Part shown: positions 50,140 to 62,345 of the stretch, piece after piece
Numbering within the stretch: position 1 is the first letter of the stretch
Layout: each line of letters opens with the position of its first letter
Assembly: GCA_964023275.1 (NCBI GenBank)
Contig: OZ029921.1
Span: forward strand, 14,549,306-14,613,305
DNA: 64,000 bases
Source of the DNA: Norana najaformis
Taxonomy: Eukaryota; Annelida; Clitellata; Crassiclitellata; Hormogastridae
Reading direction: 5' to 3'
The notes under the pieces: model-generated
What the model was told of the DNA's origin: nothing
The model's database searches: none
What the model saw: only the letters and a program-made list of their open reading frames with translations
Position numbers and translations under genes: made by a program

Positions 50140-50392
50140 CTCTCTATCTGTGTGTCTGTCTGTCTGTCTGTCTGTCTGTTTCTCTTTAACATGCACATAT
50201 GCATATGTACATACAGACGTACATACATGCACATATACATATGTACATGCATACGTACATACATGCACATATGTACATACATACATACATACATACATGC
50301 ACATATACATATGTACATACATACGTACATACCTACATACATACATGCATGCATACGTACATACGTACGTACGTACTTACGTACATAGCATG
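50140..50392. repeat. (CTGT)n and (ACAT)n composite microsatellite
   Basis: CTGT units at 50153..50182, then ACATACAT with ACGT and GCAC interruptions to 50392. Open frames on both strands are repeat translations. Confidence 0.95.
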
Positions 50393-52137
50393 TATAACAT
50401 GCAGTCGGGTAACTTGAATTGAAGACGTGCAGATCCATCTGTGACTGGTTAGGGCGTCGTTTTGTCGCCTAGTTGACAATTAAGCAGAGGAATGTCATGT
50501 ACGAAGGAGATGATCAGAGGGCCTACAAATAGATATACGGACAGAAGGACTGCCATCGTGTACCTTGGCTTAAAAAGCACAAACCTGAAGGTCGTCTGCT
50601 GCATCAGACTGGGCAATGGGAGGCAGACTGCATGCAGCTCTACACAGAGTCTATCTTTCACTGCATAAAGTGATGCAGCACTTTGGTCGTTTTTTTCACT
50701 GCACGTTTCGCAGCGGTAGACTTTCTGTTGAGGCCGGACTTCTGTCGGTCTCGCTTGTAAACTGAAGCGAAGGTTAGCAGGTTGCAGCAAGATCTTAGTT
50801 AGCTGAACAGACATCTACAACTTTGTGTTCTTTCTTCCTTCCATCGGGCGAACATTCTTCTCCAACTCAATCACACTCATAAGTGTCTCTACCGTCCATT
50901 ATTGTTACAATCTACTGTTTATTAAGAAATCCCTGAAAATCCTAAACCAAGATCTCACTGAGTCAAAACGAAAGGTTGTTTTAACTGATTTTAAAACTGT
51001 TGCTAAACAATACACCTTAACGTTAAGCCACGTAAAGTCTCGCAATGCGCACCTTTATAACTAATAATGAAATGAAGCTTCAAAATGTAAATGTTTCAGA
51101 CCAAAACACACTGTATTGTAATGTTTGTGTTTAATTGTAATCTTGAATATAATGCCACATAACGTGAAATTTCAGGGACAAATATAACTCTATGAACAGT
51201 TGATGGTACAGATGAACTTCTCTTGGATATGATGATCAAACGGTGGTTGAGCAGAGCTTAAATGATGCTTTTGTCGCAGGAGTGGTAGAATTATCCTAGC
51301 AAGTAAGCAGAGTCCAGGATACATCTTCTTCTTTATGATTTATGAAATCAAATCATCCTTAAGTGAATAACCCAGCGGCAGTGCGTCGACCAATTGCGGC
51401 GGCGCGCCAAGGTTGGAAATCTGGGGGCGGTTGAGCAAGCGAGTTGTTTGCGTCGATGGCTGGGCTGAAGTCCATAGTATGCCGCCAGATACGTCGTTCT
51501 TTCCGTTTTAACGCGATTCGTATGAAAGCGAAAGCAAATACCATGTTGCAAGCGCAGCTAAATTGTAACTGAACTCCAAGAATCTAACATGATATCAGGC
51601 AATGTGTACATATGAAGTTGTATGTGTTTAGTTTTATGTATACGTATATATGCATACATTTCAATCTGTGCATAATACATATACTATATACATGTATATG
51701 ATGGACGCTTAGTGTAAAAGCCTGACGACCATGGCCTCAATGGATAAACTGCTGTTGTTAAGTGATGTTGTCGGGTGAGACCGAATTGTGGCCGTAACAA
51801 ATCCGTCTTTGTGGATAGAGTGCATTTCGATTTGCAGACATCGGGGAAAATGATCGGCACCAGTGCATACATTTTGCAGTGATTGAGACTGAAGGAGACG
51901 CCGTAACCACTAATCCATCACCAGCTATGATTCATGTCTCGTTTTATTTGACAGATCTAGGAAGATCGACCTTCCTTCCCAATATGCTGCGAAAATAACG
52001 CCCGTCAATATTAGAAACTATTGTCCATAAGCATTTGTCTGTATGGCAGTAAATACAGTCAGTATCTTCTTCTTTCTTCAAGTTCTCTGCTCCCGGGGCA
52101 TCATTTCTGATCCTCCGATGACGCCATCCCTGACGTT

Positions 52138-52500
52138 TTGAGCCTCCCCCTCAGTTTACCGTATCCGTCCAACATCATCCAGTCTAGAATCATTTGTCTA
52201 GGTCTTCGATTAGCAGTTTATCCATCGAGACCACGATGGGCGTCAGTCTACTCTCGGGGGTGGAAATGGGGACGGCAAGTGTCTCAAAAAACCTCTGCTA
52301 CCCAAATGCCCACCATGCCACCTTCACAAGGTCCCTCTAACAGAAACACAGTGCGTGGTGGACGACCGAGTACTCGCCGGTATAAGCGAGCCCCCCAGAG
52401 ACAAAGGGTCTGAAGGACGGACGATGAAAGACATCGACGCAGGAGATGATGCCTCAATAAAAACGCCGGAAGAAGGCAACGGGAAATCACCTGTCTAAAA
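52138..52500 (+). mobile_element. possible LINE or SINE body
   Basis: A GC-richer segment with the word GGCAACGGGAAATCACCT (52475), also found in the SINE at 2268. Its nature is uncertain; it lacks an obvious tRNA head. Confidence 0.3.
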
Positions 52501-52759
52501 CCTCCCGAGTTTACTGACAATGGCAAAAAATACATGTACAGTATAAGAAAGATAAAGCAGTCGTTCATTTATTGCATACCTCAAATAAAATTAGTTCCAA
52601 TTAGGCCTAAATTGTACAATCTGATATCCGATCTAAGCAAACAACTATGTGACTTCGGCAGCTCTTGACCTTCGAATATATTTCGGGTGATAAATAGTCC
52701 TTTGATAAATAGTCTTAGTCAGTGACCTAAACGGTGGCATGATGGCCGAGTCAATTCAC

Positions 52760-53100
52760 AATGAAAAGATGGCTCATTCACTTTATCAGTCACTCAGTCC
52801 TCACCCAGTCACTCAGTCACTCAGAAACTAAGTCAGTCAGTCATTCTTTCAGTCAGTCAGTCATTCAATTAATTAATCAGTCAGTCAGTCAGTCAGTCAG
52901 TCAGTCAGTCAGTCAGTCAGACACTCACTCTCCCTCACCCACCCATATACTCATCCATATACACATAGCTCACTGGCTAACTTACGCACTCAGTCAGTCA
53001 CTCACTCGCACACTGATTCATTCACTCACCCACTCACTCATACACTTGCTCTTACACTCACTCGTTTACTTGGTCACTCACTCACTCATTCACATTCAAA
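52760..53100. repeat. (CAGT)n / (CACT)n composite microsatellite
   Basis: CAGT units are longest and purest at 52879..52920, with CACT and TCAC units to 53100. Confidence 0.95.
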
Positions 53101-53129
53101 TACGAAGCTTTTAATTCTCTTGAGCCCAA

Positions 53130-53345
53130 AATGGATTGGAATGGATTGGACACATACTGAGAAATGATTCTCTCCTGAGAAATATCATAGAGGGTAGAAT
53201 AGAAGGAAAGAAAGGAAGAAGAAGACCGAGACAAGTGATATTAGACTGGATGATGGTGGACGGATATGGCAAACTGAAGGAGAAGGCCTAACGACGTCAG
53301 GAATGGCGCCGTTGGACGTTTGAACCTGGCCGGGGCAGAGAACTT
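53130..53345 (+). mobile_element. LINE 3' fragment (RTE-like C-terminus)
   Basis: Encodes GLEWIGHILRNDSLLRNIIE, GRIEGKKGRRRPRQVILDWM and RRQEWRRWTFEPGRGREL, the common tail WIGHILR.D.LL..IIEGR.EGKK.RGRPR of RTE-like elements. Only this end remains, with one interruption. Confidence 0.88.
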
Positions 53346-54269
53346 GAAGAAGAAGCCCAAAATGGATCGAGCACTTGAGGCAAACAACCTCTAGTAGACC
53401 TAAATTTAGTAAACCAGTTGCCTTAATTGTATGAAGTCGATGAAAAGCATTCTTTGCTGTGATTCAACTCGCTACATACAGTCAACCGAACGATGAGAGC
53501 AACAACTCATAAGTGCTGGAATATCTCAATATCTCAGCCACAGTAACTCCACATATCCGCCCTCTCATTCGATCGTCTATGCGAAACAACTTCGGCAACA
53601 TTCCGTAGATTTTCATTCAAATATTGCATTAAATTGCATTGCATTGTATTATGTTTCTGACATTGCAATGAGTTGCGATGTGTTGTAATGATTGCGTTGT
53701 TTTCTATTGTATCGTGTAGTATTCCTTAGAATTGCATTGCAGTTTGTTATGTTTGATCTTATCATATCGCATTGCATTGCGTCGCATCACGTGATGTTTT
53801 ATTGTACTGAATTGTATTGTATTGCAAAGCGCTGTATTGTTTAGTATCACATCTTATTGCATTGTGTTGTAATATCTCAAACGAATGCTTACCAACATCA
53901 TCAACATCGACAGCAGCAGCAACTATCATAGCAGGGGTAGTAGGATGTTCCAAAGCATTTTTGTGTAAAGTCCCATGTTGGAACCAGCCATTACAGTCCA
54001 TCTAGTAAAAAACTGATATAGTGAAAATTTTAGCGAGCTTGAACTATGTTTAGGGGTTGCACAAAATGATCAAAGATTTCTGGGTATTGGATATTCTACT
54101 GACTTATGGAAACTAACAGGAATCAACTCACAAACATAGCAACTTACGCATTTTAGGATGGCTTAAATTATCAATATTAGATAACTGTAATAGAATAGTA
54201 AGTCAATAATCTGCAAGTGCAGTGACAAATTTGCTAGTCATGAACTGACATCTGATATCCTTGCCAGTG

Positions 54270-56060
54270 TTCAGTGCGGTGACAGCACAGATTGTAATTC
54301 TGTATTTGAATCAAGTTCGGCTACAAAGTCTTCTTCTTGGAGTCAAGAATTTTGTGGTGATGATCGTGAACAACTTGCAATAAATATTGTGTTGTTCATC
54401 ATCATTTGTCAAAATTGAGTTGTAATCCTGGATCAGCTTAACTCCTGTCTTGGTCGTGTCATTGACAGCCTTAAGCGCCATCACGATTTGCAATGAAATA
54501 AGACAGTCACTTTCATTTCAGCTTCTAATGAGAAGTGTAGGAATGAATCCTTCAGTTCAAGGATCTGAGAAGATGTTTCTGTGCTGGTGGTAACATGAGG
54601 GAAATAAGTGGGCTGTTAAGGCTAAAAGATTTCGGTATTTCAGTCCAATCGTTCTTCCTTTCTCAGTGAACTTCATGTTTGGATGAAACAAGACCAACGC
54701 AACTGTGACTTCACTCAAGTATCACAGATGATGCCTAGCTGGACTGAATTCAAAGAGTTAAAAATATTCCGTTGCTGTGAAGTTCCAAAAAGGAGAAACC
54801 CGTCCAAATTGAGTTTTTCCTTTTTGGAACTTCACAGCAACTGAATTAATTTAACTCTGTAATTAGTCCATTTAGGCATCGCTGTCATACAACGCAGTTG
54901 TTCAGCCCACAGTTTGGGTGTTGTGTTTGACTTCAACCTGTCATGCAGTGAACACATTAATTCTTTAGATGGGTCTTGTTTCAGTTTGAACTGGAACTGA
55001 ACAGAACATCTACATCTGGAATGAAAAGATGATGCTTGTCATTCACCTACCCCTGTGAACGGCTCCTTGAGCTATAAGGTGAATATTATCGTATGGAATT
55101 CTGCCAAAAAAAGATGATGACTAGTTCCATAAATTCTTTGTAGTCATCACCTGAGTAAATGGACTTCAAACTTTGACTTTGCAGAAGCAATAACTCGCTC
55201 CTTGAACTAATTAATCTTGGCCAGATCCGCTGAGCTGTCTCAGAGCTACTCTCGTTACTCCAAGTCCAGCGGCGAAAGGTGACATATGGCAAATACGGGA
55301 CCAATGGAGGCAGCAATTTTTAGAACAATGCATCCTTTTCAGCTATGATTTTCATCACATGGTAATGACGTGTTAGACGAATTAGATTCTGGCAAAGTGC
55401 TTTTTTGCCTGTGCACCAGCATGCTAACCGGTACTGCTGGCCGCTATGTCAAAGCACATATCCTTGATCCTGTTTCGCAGATTCCATCTTTAGGGCATTG
55501 GATCACGACAGTTGGCCCGAGCTTCCCCACTGCTAAAGTTAATTTAGGTGCATCAAATAGTTTCTCTACTTCCAACAGCGGACACAATAGTAGGCAGTTG
55601 ATCCATCTTCTCTCAGCCACTGCTATAGGACAACATTTGATCATTCCAGTGAACAACAAATGCAGAATCTTGTGAAGATTGAAGTTTCATGGTGCTGACA
55701 AAATCTTCTCAAAATAATGGCCTTGTTTGGCGAATGATACTTCGACTCAATGACATGGTCTAAATACTGATAGAGCTTGAGCTGCAGCAGTCAACATATG
55801 CAGTGCTTCAATGTGAGCGACTTTAGTCTGATTCAAAGTTACAGCCACCTAATCAGTTGCAAAGAGATTCTTGCTAGGGTTTTTACTAGGTAAATGGTAC
55901 TTTCTCATTCTGTTTGATATATTAACACACTCTGAATCATCAGCTGTGTCCTTATTGTTACTGGTTAACTCCAATTCTACAGTCATAGATACTAAAACTT
56001 CCATCTCTTTCTTTGATCTTTCACAGCGTACCACTCTGTCTTACTGGCTTGCAGTTCCGT
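54270..56060 (-). mobile_element. degraded transposon of unassigned class
   Basis: Minus-strand pieces in order: DDYKEFMELVIIFFWQ, GAVHRGR (like GAMHRARWMAK), and near the end AVNDTTKTGVKLIQDYNSIL then TNDDEQ. I recognise this order from a multicopy invertebrate protein often annotated as uncharacterised, with C-terminus VND...GVKLIxDF. It is broken in many places. A foldback of about 46-bp imperfect arms sits inside it (54754..54857). Confidence 0.55.
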
Positions 56061-58068
56061 TTTCCGTATAATAATGATTGAAACATTAATCTAGTTTATT
56101 TAAGTCAATAGAAGTTCGACATTATCCGCAAGGGAGTCCTTCTAAGGGCCTGTTGCATGGTCCACCCACAGTTGCAGTTGCTGCTGCAGGTGACAAATGA
56201 CATCGCATCCTGTTCGTGCGCAGCATCCGAACCAGGTGAAGAAGACGACTGCAGCAGCAGCAGCAGCTTCTTTCCCGCGCGTGCCAATTATTTTCATATT
56301 CAACGAGACGACGGCACCAGATGTCGCTCGCTTTCCTGGTCATATGTACTTCACACGCCAGTCAACAAACTCATTTAATAATTTATATCGAATCATTTTA
56401 AGAACTAATTTCCCAGCGTCAGTAACATATGGTGGGGACACGGACTGTGCAAAATCTCATGAGCTGATTGTCGTTGTAAAGTGCCTAGCAACTTTTTAAA
56501 ATCAGTGTCATCACACTTTTCCTAACTACGGTAACCATTCCGCAATGCTATTGACTAGCTTCATCAGCTGAAGGAATTGTGTCCAATAGCTGAAGTACCG
56601 TATACTTACTTTCTTGCAAGGTATTCAGTCATTAGCTGTTGTATGCTGAGTCTCAGTCCATGCATCATGTTAAATCGGTCACCTGTTGTCGAGACACCTC
56701 AAACGAAAGGAAATTTTGACTACATGCTAATGCTATGCAACGCAATGTCGACAACACGACATCTGTTGTGTTTTAACGCCAGCGTAATAATCTCTCAACC
56801 TCAGAGTCGTGCCGAGTGAAACTGTTCTCGACGCATGCGCGTTTAATAAATGAGCGGTTCATTTGCCTGCTCTTTAATATACCTGTGTGTTTGTGGATTT
56901 ATATGGTTTTTTAAGTTATGGCTTGTCAACCTGTATGCCCATGAGCGTCAATATCTTGCCCCCGTATTGAGTCGATTTTGAAAACACTATAGGATCTAAT
57001 GGAAGATCATTTCGGATAGATACTCCCACGCCGTTGAGAAGGTGGATCTTGCATATTGTTGAGAAAGAAGCAAAGACTGTAACCGGTTCATACTAAGCTG
57101 GGAAACGGATGATTTTAGAGTCAGTCGAAACTCTATCATCGACAATAAAGCTAACAAATGCTAGCTTGATCCATCTGGCGCCGCACTATCATCGAAGCAA
57201 TTTTCTATTCAATGCGATTGTTTCTATTCTAACCAACTCTGATGCAATCAAATTTCGAAATCATGCATACTGTCCTATGTGTGGCCGAAATTAATATCAG
57301 AGATATCGCCAACAAGCAGACTACCGCAAAACGCGTGGAATTCGCATCAGTGGAACGACCCTGGCCTAGATAAGGCGTCGTTCGTGCGCGTGTTAAAGAA
57401 GCTGTTTCCGACAGCCGTACATCGGCCAGGGGCTACCTTCCTCTGAACCGTTTTTATGCAACTATAGGACCATTAACATTCGTTTGGCTGTATTTCTGGC
57501 GTAGATTAAATCGTCCTCTCAAACTTCAAAGACGAGTCTGCTTCCGTCTGACTGAGAGAAATGTACAGAACGCTTCGATATTCTATAGAGAGGCAGTGTG
57601 ATTGTATGTTCTATTACAGGTGCGATGCGTGTAGTCTGCAGTTAACAGTGGCGTGATAAGCAGCAGAATGCTTTTGAAGGAAAAGAAGTCAAACCTGAAA
57701 GCTGACGCAGATGACTGAACCCGGAGTGACTGGTTACTTGAAAATGTGTATGTCTCTATTTGGCCGAACTTTGGTTTAGGACGATAACTTACTTGAGTCA
57801 TTTTATTTATGATGCGCAACAATCGTGATTTACGATCGAAGTTTCTGAGGCGCGTCCGAAATGTCTCTTGGCTTTGGTGACATTCTGAGTGCTTACCGAC
57901 TGATGGAAAATCGCATCCCCTTCAAGAAAGCCACTGATGTCGAAAGCTGCAGAATTACTAAGAAACTATCAAACGATTTGGATGTCACCGGTCGTCATTC
58001 TGCTTCCGGATGAGAATGCGTTGATGCTGCTGCTTTGGACGGTGTATCAATGTTCCGAATAAGCGACT
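56061..58068. other. no supported gene
   Basis: Several overlapping short open frames near 56120..56340 come from a CAG/GCTGC-rich stretch. No splice-bounded exon or known domain seen. Confidence 0.4.
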
Positions 58069-58367
58069 CACATCTGCCTGACAGGAGTCGAATTGACGCC
58101 GACGATGATGGGTGTCAGACGACGATTGTCAGGCAACGAGTGCGTTGTCAGTGCGATGGATGTTAGCGGCCGTATATAGCGCCAGTAGACAGAGGGTCTG
58201 TCAGCTGCTGCCAGAGGCTGGCGATGAGGCATAGGCGCAGTTGACGAGGCGGCTACAGAAAAATCAATACGCAGATCATCATCCAAGTCAACGTCGTCGT
58301 CGGCGCCTCGTCTGTTGTTGCTGCTGCTGCTGCCTTCGGGGCAATTCGTGCGACGATCCAAATTCAA
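58069..58367 (-). CDS. possible coding exon of an unknown gene
   Basis: An open frame of about 99 codons (minus) ends at a strong donor (CAGAT|GTGAGTCG). It is CpG-rich and encodes an Asp-rich stretch (ADDDVDLDDDLRID), then MPHRQPLAAADRPSVYWRY. The first in-frame ATG is at the Met of MPHRQ. No acceptor upstream is convincing, because a CTT/GAA repeat stands there. It could be a first exon. Confidence 0.22.
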
Positions 58368-58377
58368 AACTCAGTTT

Positions 58378-58482
58378 TGTCTTCTTCTTCTTCTTCTACT
58401 TCCTCCTCCTCCTCTTCTTCTTCTTCTTCGCGTTCTTCTTCTTTTTCTTCTTCGCTTTCTTCTTCGCGTTCTTCTTCTCCAG
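58378..58482. repeat. (CTT)n-rich microsatellite
   Basis: Interrupted CTT and CCT trinucleotides. Confidence 0.95.
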
Positions 58483-58860
58483 CTGGTTGGTTCATTGTGG
58501 AGTCTGTCTGTCTCTTTCTCCGAACTCGCATCTGAGAATGATTTCAGATTAGATCAGATTAGATTAGATCACGTTAGATTAGATTAGAACACATTAGATT
58601 TACAGATAATTTCTTAGTCCATGTTCTGCATGCAATGTCCCTTGGAAATTCTGCTGGTTCTACATAAAACCAAGAAGCCTAAGAAGTCGAGCGTCGTTCC
58701 TCCTAGCTATAGACTGATCAATTCAAACTACTCTCGCCTTCCAAAACTTAAGTCCTTTATTCTGTCACACATAATTTCATCTTAAAACATTCTTCTATGA
58801 ACGCATCCCTTTCCCATTTCTGTCAGCCTAAACATAATCCACCCTTATTCTATTCTGCAC

Positions 58861-58932
58861 CTTCTCTCTCTCTCTCCCTCTCTCTCTCTCTCTCCACGTC
58901 TCTCTCTCTCTCCATGTTTCTCTCTCTCTGGT
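58861..58932. repeat. (CT)n-rich run
   Basis: CT repeats with short interruptions. Confidence 0.95.
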
Positions 58933-60024
58933 CTCCTGGCAGCAGGACTTGGTCCTTGACATGGCATCTTTAGACAGCCCCTCACACTTGACGAAACGCT
59001 CGTTTCCCTGCGCTAAGCTTTAAGTAGCGCTTTAGAAATTTTGAGCTTACGTTTACGAATCACTTGCTACCTGGATCGCTTTAGTCAAGCATCGGTGAAC
59101 AATTGACTGATTTCCCTTACACATCAGCACATCACATCAAAATACATTTCAACGCATCTAACTGCAATACAATGTTCATAAGCAAAAGTTAGCTCATCAG
59201 ATGTAGCTGACTGATGTATGCCAGGACTCAGCCTGTACCCGATAACACAGAACAACCCTTTCTCTGCTCTATACGAGCAGCTCCGTTAAGCTATTGAGTC
59301 TTGGAATCGACGTTGCCAACGCGCGACAGATGGTTGTGGGCGGAAAAGGTACGATGGGCAACACATTTCAGTTTATGACGTTTCATTTGCGTATAGTCCT
59401 TCGTCTTAATATCATTCAGGTGATCTTCTGTGTACCTCAGAACACAAATTCCTTGCGTACCTTGCCTTACCTTATATTATGTGACTCTGGTTTCACCTAA
59501 CTGGTATAGTTTACCATTCTTCACGTCAGCTGACGGAACACTCTGTCTTACCTGATCAGCGATGATTAAATCCCATGGAGGTATTTTAGTAGCATGCAGA
59601 CGAATGTTTCTTCAACCGGAGGTTTATTCAGCTGCATTGTCAAAGCGGATGGTCTCGTCGTCCTTCAAATCCATTCGTCAGTCTCTTCGTCTAAGTCTGA
59701 CCTTTCAAACGGTCTGTCTCGGGTTCCATGTGCCGACATATGCCGCTTATTAGCATTCTAGTTACGCGATCAGGTAACACATTGCTGCTCATCTTTGAAA
59801 AGCCCCTGCACAATAATTCTCGTCATTTCCCATTCCTCCTCCTTTCTCTTCCTCACCGATTCTCCTTCTTCTCCTCTTCATTCATTTTTCTCTTCCCCTC
59901 TTTTGCTTCTCCTCCTCCTCTTTCATCGTCTCCTTTCCCTGCCTCCTTTGTCGAGTCCTCCTTGCTTTCCTCCTCTCAGTCGCTTCATCTTTCGTGTCTA
60001 ATCGGCTCTTCCTTTTATTCCTGT

Positions 60025-60312
60025 TCCTCCTCTGTTCTCCTGCTCTTCCTTTGGTCTCCTGGTCCTCCTCTGGTCTCCTGCTCCTTCTCTGGTCTCCTGC
60101 TCCTCCTCTGTTCTCCTGCTCCTCTTCTGGACTCCTGCTCCTCCTCTGGTCTCCTGCTCCTCCTCTGGTCTCCTGCTCCTCCTCTGGTCTCCTGCCCCTC
60201 CTCTGTTCTTCTGCTCGTCCTCTGGTCTCCTGCTCCTCCTCTGGTCTCCTGCTTCTCATCCAGAGGAAGAGCAGGAGACCAGAGGAGGAGCAGGAGACCA
60301 GAGGAGGAACAG
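60025..60312. repeat. 18-bp minisatellite that flips orientation
   Basis: About 13 copies of CTCCTGCTCCTCCTCTGGT-like units on the plus strand, then at 60254..60269 the array turns and continues as AGCAGGAGACCAGAGGAGG. Arms 60218..60253 and 60270..60305 are perfect 36-bp inverted copies. Open frames here on both strands reflect the repeat. Confidence 0.95.
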
Positions 60313-60379
60313 GAAGTTGAGAAGTTGCTAAATTTTGCCGTACATAAATATTCAGGAAACTTTTCACATGACCTATAAG

Positions 60380-61785
60380 TTATATAAGCTACGTTTGTGC
60401 GGACTGTCGTAGCTAGAAGAATGATATAAACTAATGTCTCCAAGTTTCGAAAATATATTAGTGATTACACAATTATCATTGGGTTAGGTAAGCATCTCCG
60501 TGTCCTACCACAGATGTTATTTCTATGTCATCCACATGTTTTCTATGTCATCTATGTTATTTACTATGGCTATCATAGTAAGACATGCTATTCAATAGAT
60601 ACTTTAACGTAATAAGAGTTTGACCACATGATTTCGTAAGAATATGAGTGATGAAGATTGCTTCAAATTAAGCGTGCGAGATATAATTTATAGGGAGCCA
60701 GATACTTTTGCCGCTGGTCGTTCGATTCAGCAGTCATGCGATTAAAGTTGAGTACGGTTTTTTAAATTAGCAGGTGCTTGATTAAATCTATCGCGTGCCT
60801 TTTAGGAACGAATGCGAATGGCAACGAAGACTAAGAAGACAGAGACACATGTAAACAGATAGACATACACAGATTTAGGCAGCAAACACACAGACTGACA
60901 AAGAGAAAGATAGGCAGACATAGGATGAAGGGACAGATCGTGTAATTAGAAAGACATAGTCGGTCCGACGCACGGACGGTAAAAGAGGCTAACAAAAGAC
61001 GGACAGACTGGATGTTAGTCTCGACTAACAGGCCGACAGACAGGCAAACAAATACATGGAGAAAGACAGACATACAGTACATACACACATACAGGCAGAC
61101 ATACCGGCAGAATACTGATATGCAGGTTAGATAAAGTATAGGGGACTGAAATCGGATACACGGACAAGCAAATATGGACGGACGGGTAGGAAGAGCTGGT
61201 GGATGGACGTGGCTATCTTCACTTTGTGACACAGTTGATTGTATAGTTTCTTTAGTATCCTTGCATATTCTCTCCTACGTTCAGAGATGTCTGAGTCGCG
61301 TTTTAAACTGTTCTGACGTAGCTCTTCTGGCGATTTTGTTCCCCTATATAGTTATAGTTCGGTCGTCCATTTATCCTGGCCAACAATTAGGACATTTGTC
61401 CAATCCCAATTTATGATCCGCTTATAACAGACTGGGAAATGGCCAATTCAGTTTGAAGCAATCTTCGATTGATGCCTTGGGCATTATAAAACGGCGCTAT
61501 AGAAGTCATTAGATTAGATATATTCATACAACGATCAACATGTTGAACCGCTTAAATGATTTTGCATACTGAGAGCGATTCGTAATGCTAACGAGCAAAC
61601 AATTTGTCGCAACCTGTATATTCTTAATTTCTGCTAACAGTAATAATTTTCTTTAATTTGAAATACATAAAAGGGGAAACTGAAATGCATTACTGCTAAA
61701 TCACAAGTAATTTAATAACCTTTACTGTAAACCAAAACATAATCCTTACTCATCGCTTTGAATTAGGCCTACAGCTTTGCATTTT
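60380..61785. other. no supported gene
   Basis: Contains a degenerate ACAGACA-type region (60840..61110) and a SINE tail (61449..61505). Otherwise unrecognised. Confidence 0.4.
61449..61505 (+). mobile_element. SINE 3' tail
   Basis: CGATTGATGCCTTGGGCATT then CGGCGCTATAGAAGTCATTA, nearly the same as 49232..49278 (CGATTGATGCTTTGTGCATT then CGGCG and AGAAGTTATTA). The head is not clear in either. Confidence 0.5.
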
Positions 61786-61974
61786 CAGGAAGGAAGGAAG
61801 GAAGGAAGGAAGGAAGGAAGGAAGGAAGGAAGGAAGGAAGGAAGGAAGGAAGGAAGGAAGGAAGGAAGGAAGGAAGGAAGGAAGGAAGGAAGGAAGGAAG
61901 GAAGGAAGGAAGGAAGGAAGAAAGGAAGGAAGAAAGGAAGGAAGGAAGGAAGGAAGGAAGGAAGGAAGGAAGGG
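61786..61974. repeat. (GGAA)n microsatellite
   Basis: About 46 GGAA units with two AGAA interruptions near the right end. Confidence 0.98.
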
Positions 61975-62074
61975 TGGATGGGTGGAAGAACTCTCGGCAT
62001 TTATGGTGTAAAAACGTAACGTCAGAAAACGTAATTCACCTGATTGAGCTGCAGTGAAGCAAGACATGATGCTC

Positions 62075-62345
62075 AGTCAAAACAAAATCGATAGGCAAAA
62101 AGGGTCCGGTTCCAGATCAAGATCCAAAAGTCAGACGCAGAGACAGCGTGGCAGCTGGTGTTTGGTGTTGGACAGGAGAACGAGATAAGAGGAAGAAGGG
62201 GTGTCAGGGTATGATCTGTGAAAGAGGTATGTTTTGAGTTTTGATTGAAAGGCCGAAACAGAAATTGCAAGCGGTGGAGCATCGATGAGTTTGTATGATG
62301 AGTCGGAAAACTGTCGCAATTCTGGGGGAGTTTAGTTATGTTTCT
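62075..62345 (-). mobile_element. LINE 3' fragment
   Basis: The minus strand encodes LRQFSDSSYKLIDAPPLAIS then VSAFQSKLKTYLFHRSYPDT. This matches the (S)FKSxLKTxLF..xY end of L2/CR1-type elements. Only the tail is present. Confidence 0.75.

Larger units (their letters stand above)
44889..54269. other. no supported gene; repeats
   Basis: Recognised items (LINE tails 45215 and 53130, tandem arrays 47811, 48553, 50140, 52760, AATC-type repeats 48860..49050, SINE tail 49225) are listed separately. The stretches 46960..47800, 49500..50100 and 50830..52130 show nothing I recognise beyond scattered GCGCTATA-type tails. Confidence 0.5.

Noticed and set aside
50449-50814. 121-codon minus-strand open frame with an ATG and a hydrophobic stretch
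   Set aside because: No recognisable domain or promoter, and the length can occur by chance; kept only as a note.
59728-60443. Long open frames on both strands
   Set aside because: They translate an 18-bp minisatellite and its inverted part, not genes.
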